Origin: JANNAT01 sp043766915 | GTDB taxonomy: Bacteria > Pseudomonadota > Alphaproteobacteria > Rhodobacterales > Rhodobacteraceae | Reading direction: 5' to 3' | Length of the DNA: 8,153 bases | Assembly (NCBI GenBank): GCA_043766915.1 | Contig: JAYUHO010000375.1 | Coordinates: forward strand, 1 to 8,153 | Part shown: positions 6,224 through 8,153 of the stretch, piece after piece | Numbering within the stretch: position 1 is the stretch's first letter | How the letters are laid out: each line of letters opens with the position of its first letter | Made by a program: the position numbers and the translations under genes | The notes under the pieces: model-generated | Told to the model about the DNA's origin: nothing | Seen by the model: only the letters and a program-made list of their open reading frames with translations | The model's database searches: none

Positions 6224-7123
6224 CTATCCCGCCCATTCCATCACAACCGCGCCCACCGCGATCAGCGCCATCAGCGTGGTGCGCACCGGCCCCACCTTTT
6301 CGCCCAAAACCCACCAGCCAATCAAGGCCGCAAACACGGTTGAGGTTTCGCGCAGCACTGCCGCCTCGCCCACCTTGTCCAGCCGCGTGGCCAACATGAT
6401 CGACCCGAAACTGAAATAGGCAACCAGCCCGCCTATTACACCCCTTTGCACCAAGGGCACCATCTGTGCGCGTGTTATTTTGCGCCAGAGCGGAAAGGTG
6501 ACGGCGGGGATGAACACGCCGTCCAGCATGAAAAACCACGCCAGAAAGGTGAACGGATCCGCCGTGGCGCGGATGCCCCAGGCGTCATAGGTGGTATAAA
6601 CCGCCACCAACGCCCCGGTGGCAAAAGCAAAGCCCAGTGCTGGCACCATCGTGTGGCGATCCTGGGTGATGGTGCGCAGGTTATAGACGGCAAGGCCCAG
6701 AATGCCCGCCACCAGCAATCCAACCCCCGCCCATTGCAGCGGCGCATAGACCTCGGCAAATACCAACCCTGCCCCGATGACGGTAAAAAACGGCCCCGTA
6801 CCGCGCACCACGGGATAAACCACGGTGTAGGCCCCACGCGCATAGGCCATCGCTTGCAGCAGTTTATAGATGATGTGAATGCCAACCGCGCCCGCAAAGA
6901 TTGGCCACATATGCGGTTCCGGCCATGGCACGACAAACAAGGCAAACGGCACCGCCATGATGCAATAGCTGGCATCAATCGCTGCGCGCGACAGCCAGGG
7001 ATCGTGCCGTCCCTTTTGCAGCACACCAAAATAGGCATGAAGAACAGCTGCAAACAGCGCCAAAGCCAAAGCCAGATGCGCGCCCTGCGGCGTGCCTTCC
7101 AGCGAAATCAGCCACGCACTCAT
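6224..7123 (-). CDS. EamA/DMT-family transporter
   Basis: This 299-residue inner-membrane protein shows two EamA repeats, roughly 15-147 and 160-297, and about ten hydrophobic helices as expected for the drug/metabolite transporter superfamily. The first repeat ends with the typical AYARGAYTVVYPVVRGTGPF (93-112) and the second with LRETSTVFAALIGWWVLGEK (257-276), both matching the family's conserved helix pair and GE loop. The substrate cannot be told from sequence; family members export amino acids, nucleotides or other metabolites. The ATG at 7123 has no purine-rich ribosome binding site (CCCCCCGCAG precedes it), so translation may start in a leaderless or unusual way. It heads a two-gene unit with yciB and is divergent from the MgtC-like gene. 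Confidence 0.88.
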   Translation of the reverse strand: MSAWLISLEGTPQGAHLALALALFAAVLHAYFGVLQKGRHDPWLSRAAIDASYCIMAVPFALFVVPWPEPHMWPIFAGAVGIHIIYKLLQAMAYARGAYTVVYPVVRGTGPFFTVIGAGLVFAEVYAPLQWAGVGLLVAGILGLAVYNLRTITQDRHTMVPALGFAFATGALVAVYTTYDAWGIRATADPFTFLAWFFMLDGVFIPAVTFPLWRKITRAQMVPLVQRGVIGGLVAYFSFGSIMLATRLDKVGEAAVLRETSTVFAALIGWWVLGEKVGPVRTTLMALIAVGAVVMEWAG

Positions 7124-7203
7124 CTGCGGGGGGAACGAAGCAAAGACATCGTGCGTTCTTGGCTGAAACGCAACGGCACATGCGCCAAACTACGAGATAT
7201 CAC
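7124..7203. other. Divergent promoter region between the EamA and MgtC-like genes
   Basis: These 80 bases must serve two divergent genes. I found no convincing sigma-70 pair on either strand. The near-palindrome GGCACATGCGCC (7175-7186) is the only symmetric element. Neither flanking gene has a clear Shine-Dalgarno. Confidence 0.3.
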
Positions 7204-7686
7204 ATGTCCCTGACAGAGCTGATCCAAGCTGAATTTTCCGGTTCGTTTAAAGCCACGCCGCCCGCAATCGTCGCCCTTCGACTGGCGGCCGCTGTGCTGT
7301 TTGGTGGCATGATCGGCATCGAACGGGAAGTCAATTCCCAAGGGGCCGGCTTGCGCACCCATATTCTGGTGTCCCTGGCGGCCTGCCTTTTTGCCCTGAT
7401 AGCATTCGAAATGCTGGCAGACCCAACCGGCAAGGGCAGTGATCCGCTGCGCCTGATCGAGGCGGTCACCGCTGGCGTCGCATTTCTTGCCGCCGGATCA
7501 ATCATCACGTCGGGCGGTAAAGTAAGAGGCCTGACAACAGGTGCAGGCATGTGGATGGCGGGGGCTGCAGGTCTGGCGTGCGGCGTTGGCAATATCGCCT
7601 TGGGGGCGATGGCCTCGGTCACGGCAGTTGTTGTGCTTTGGATTTTCCAAAGACTGTCACGGCACCTCAGCAACGCTGGCAAGTAG
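7204..7686 (+). CDS. MgtC/SapB-family membrane protein
   Basis: This is a 160-residue membrane protein consisting of the MgtC N-terminal domain only. Signatures are FGGMIGIERE (33-42), GAGLRTHILV (47-56), GVAFLAAGSII (91-101), and GLTTGAGMWMAGAAGLACG (109-127), with four hydrophobic segments. It lacks the C-terminal ACT-like domain of Salmonella MgtC. Family members are tied to growth at low Mg2+ and intracellular survival and are not shown to be Mg2+ pumps. The role of short versions like this is unclear. In-frame starts exist at TTG 7159, ATG 7180 and ATG 7204. I prefer 7204 because the extra residues are polar and unlike the family, but none has a strong ribosome binding site. It is convergent with ftsY, 12 bases apart. 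Confidence 0.85.
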   Translation: MSLTELIQAEFSGSFKATPPAIVALRLAAAVLFGGMIGIEREVNSQGAGLRTHILVSLAACLFALIAFEMLADPTGKGSDPLRLIEAVTAGVAFLAAGSIITSGGKVRGLTTGAGMWMAGAAGLACGVGNIALGAMASVTAVVVLWIFQRLSRHLSNAGK

Positions 7687-7698
7687 GTCGGCCAACAG

Positions 7699-8153
7699 TC
7701 AGTCGTCGATCCCCACAAGCGCCCTTGCAAAATCATCAGGATCAAAGGGTTGCAGATCGTCTATCTGTTCCCCCACCCCAATGGCGTGAATGGGCAGGCC
7801 AAATTTATCAGCCAAAGCGACCAGCACGCCGCCTTTGGCGGTGCCGTCCAGCTTGGTCATCACAAGGCCAGTGACATCGGCGATTTTGCGGAAAATTTCC
7901 ACCTGATTGATGGCGTTCTGCCCGGTGGTGGCATCCAGCACAAGGATGGTATTGTGCGGCGCAGTCGGGTCTTTCTTGCGGATCACGCGGACGATTTTGG
8001 CCAGTTCCTCCATCAGATCCTGACGGTTTTGCAACCGGCCTGCGGTGTCGATCATCAACAAATCCGCGCCATCGGCCTGCGCCTTGGTCAGCGCATCAAA
8101 GGCCAAAGAGGCCGGATCGCTGCCGTCAGGTGCGGTCAGAACGGGCACACCGG
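7699..8153 (-). CDS. ftsY: Signal recognition particle receptor FtsY, C-terminal part (cut by window edge)
   Basis: FtsY is the SRP receptor GTPase that docks ribosome-nascent chain complexes with Ffh at the membrane. The visible 151 residues end the NG domain. They include PVLTAPDGSDPASLAFDAL, the DTAGR box (G3), LMEELAKI, LDATTGQNA, the TKLDGTAKGG box (G4), and IGVGEQIDDLQPFD (G5 region), ending in DDFARALVGIDD. The reading frame is open through the window edge at 8153, so the N-terminal A domain and the P-loop lie outside. A GTG at 8148 is internal (within GVPVLTAP) and is not a start. The stop at 7699 is 12 bases from the end of the convergent MgtC-like gene. Confidence 0.96.
   Translation of the reverse strand, partial: GVPVLTAPDGSDPASLAFDALTKAQADGADLLMIDTAGRLQNRQDLMEELAKIVRVIRKKDPTAPHNTILVLDATTGQNAINQVEIFRKIADVTGLVMTKLDGTAKGGVLVALADKFGLPIHAIGVGEQIDDLQPFDPDDFARALVGIDD

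Noticed and set aside
6446..7213. Plus-strand reading frame of 255 codons rich in His, Arg and Gln
   Set aside because: It is antisense to the EamA gene, whose membrane-helix codons produce this composition on the other strand.
8146..8148. GTG as the start of ftsY
   Set aside because: It falls inside the conserved GTPase core, and the frame stays open to the window edge.
1..8153. Mobile element, CRISPR, defence or secretion system
   Set aside because: No transposase, integrase, phage or nuclease gene, no direct repeat array and no terminal repeats. The content is core metabolism and membrane genes with uniform codon use.

Overview
The window is an ordinary stretch of chromosome from an alphaproteobacterium, most likely of the Rhodobacterales/Roseobacter group. 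The evidence is a GC-rich composition with GC-rich third codon positions, an FtsY–EamA–YciB neighbourhood, a zinc-independent-type FolE2, and MetZ preceded by a SAM-II type leader, a riboswitch class found mainly in alphaproteobacteria. There are nine protein-coding genes and no sign of mobile elements, CRISPR, tRNA or rRNA. Family assignments rest on recognising motifs by eye, with no database search.

Left part (1-4000, all minus strand). Read in transcription order, a metabolic group runs metZ (O-succinylhomoserine sulfhydrylase), folE2 (GTP cyclohydrolase for folate synthesis), then trkH (potassium uptake membrane subunit). MetZ and FolE2 both feed methionine and one-carbon metabolism. The metZ leader (about 3963-4100) is the most informative non-coding piece. 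A TTGACC promoter element lies just upstream of a convincing SAM-II aptamer. A GC-rich hairpin with a U-tract follows, and then a second small hairpin next to the ribosome binding site. This looks like a complete SAM-sensing transcription attenuator. trkH has its own candidate promoter so close to its ATG that the mRNA could be leaderless.

Middle (4174-5488). A Nu-class (YfcG/YghU-like) glutathione transferase is divergent from metZ. Its last 11 bases overlap, tail to tail, a six-helix membrane protein of unknown function.

Right part (5611-8153). An EamA-type transporter and yciB (septation protein A/IspZ) form a tight minus-strand pair. A short MgtC/SapB-family membrane protein is divergent from them. 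The C-terminal part of ftsY, cut by the window edge, faces the MgtC gene. FtsY is the signal-recognition-particle receptor that brings membrane proteins such as these to the translocon.

No novel multi-gene system is visible. The items worth a second look are regulatory: the metZ attenuator, the possible leaderless trkH promoter with a palindrome in its spacer, a 12-bp inverted repeat between folE2 and trkH, and a small palindrome in front of folE2.
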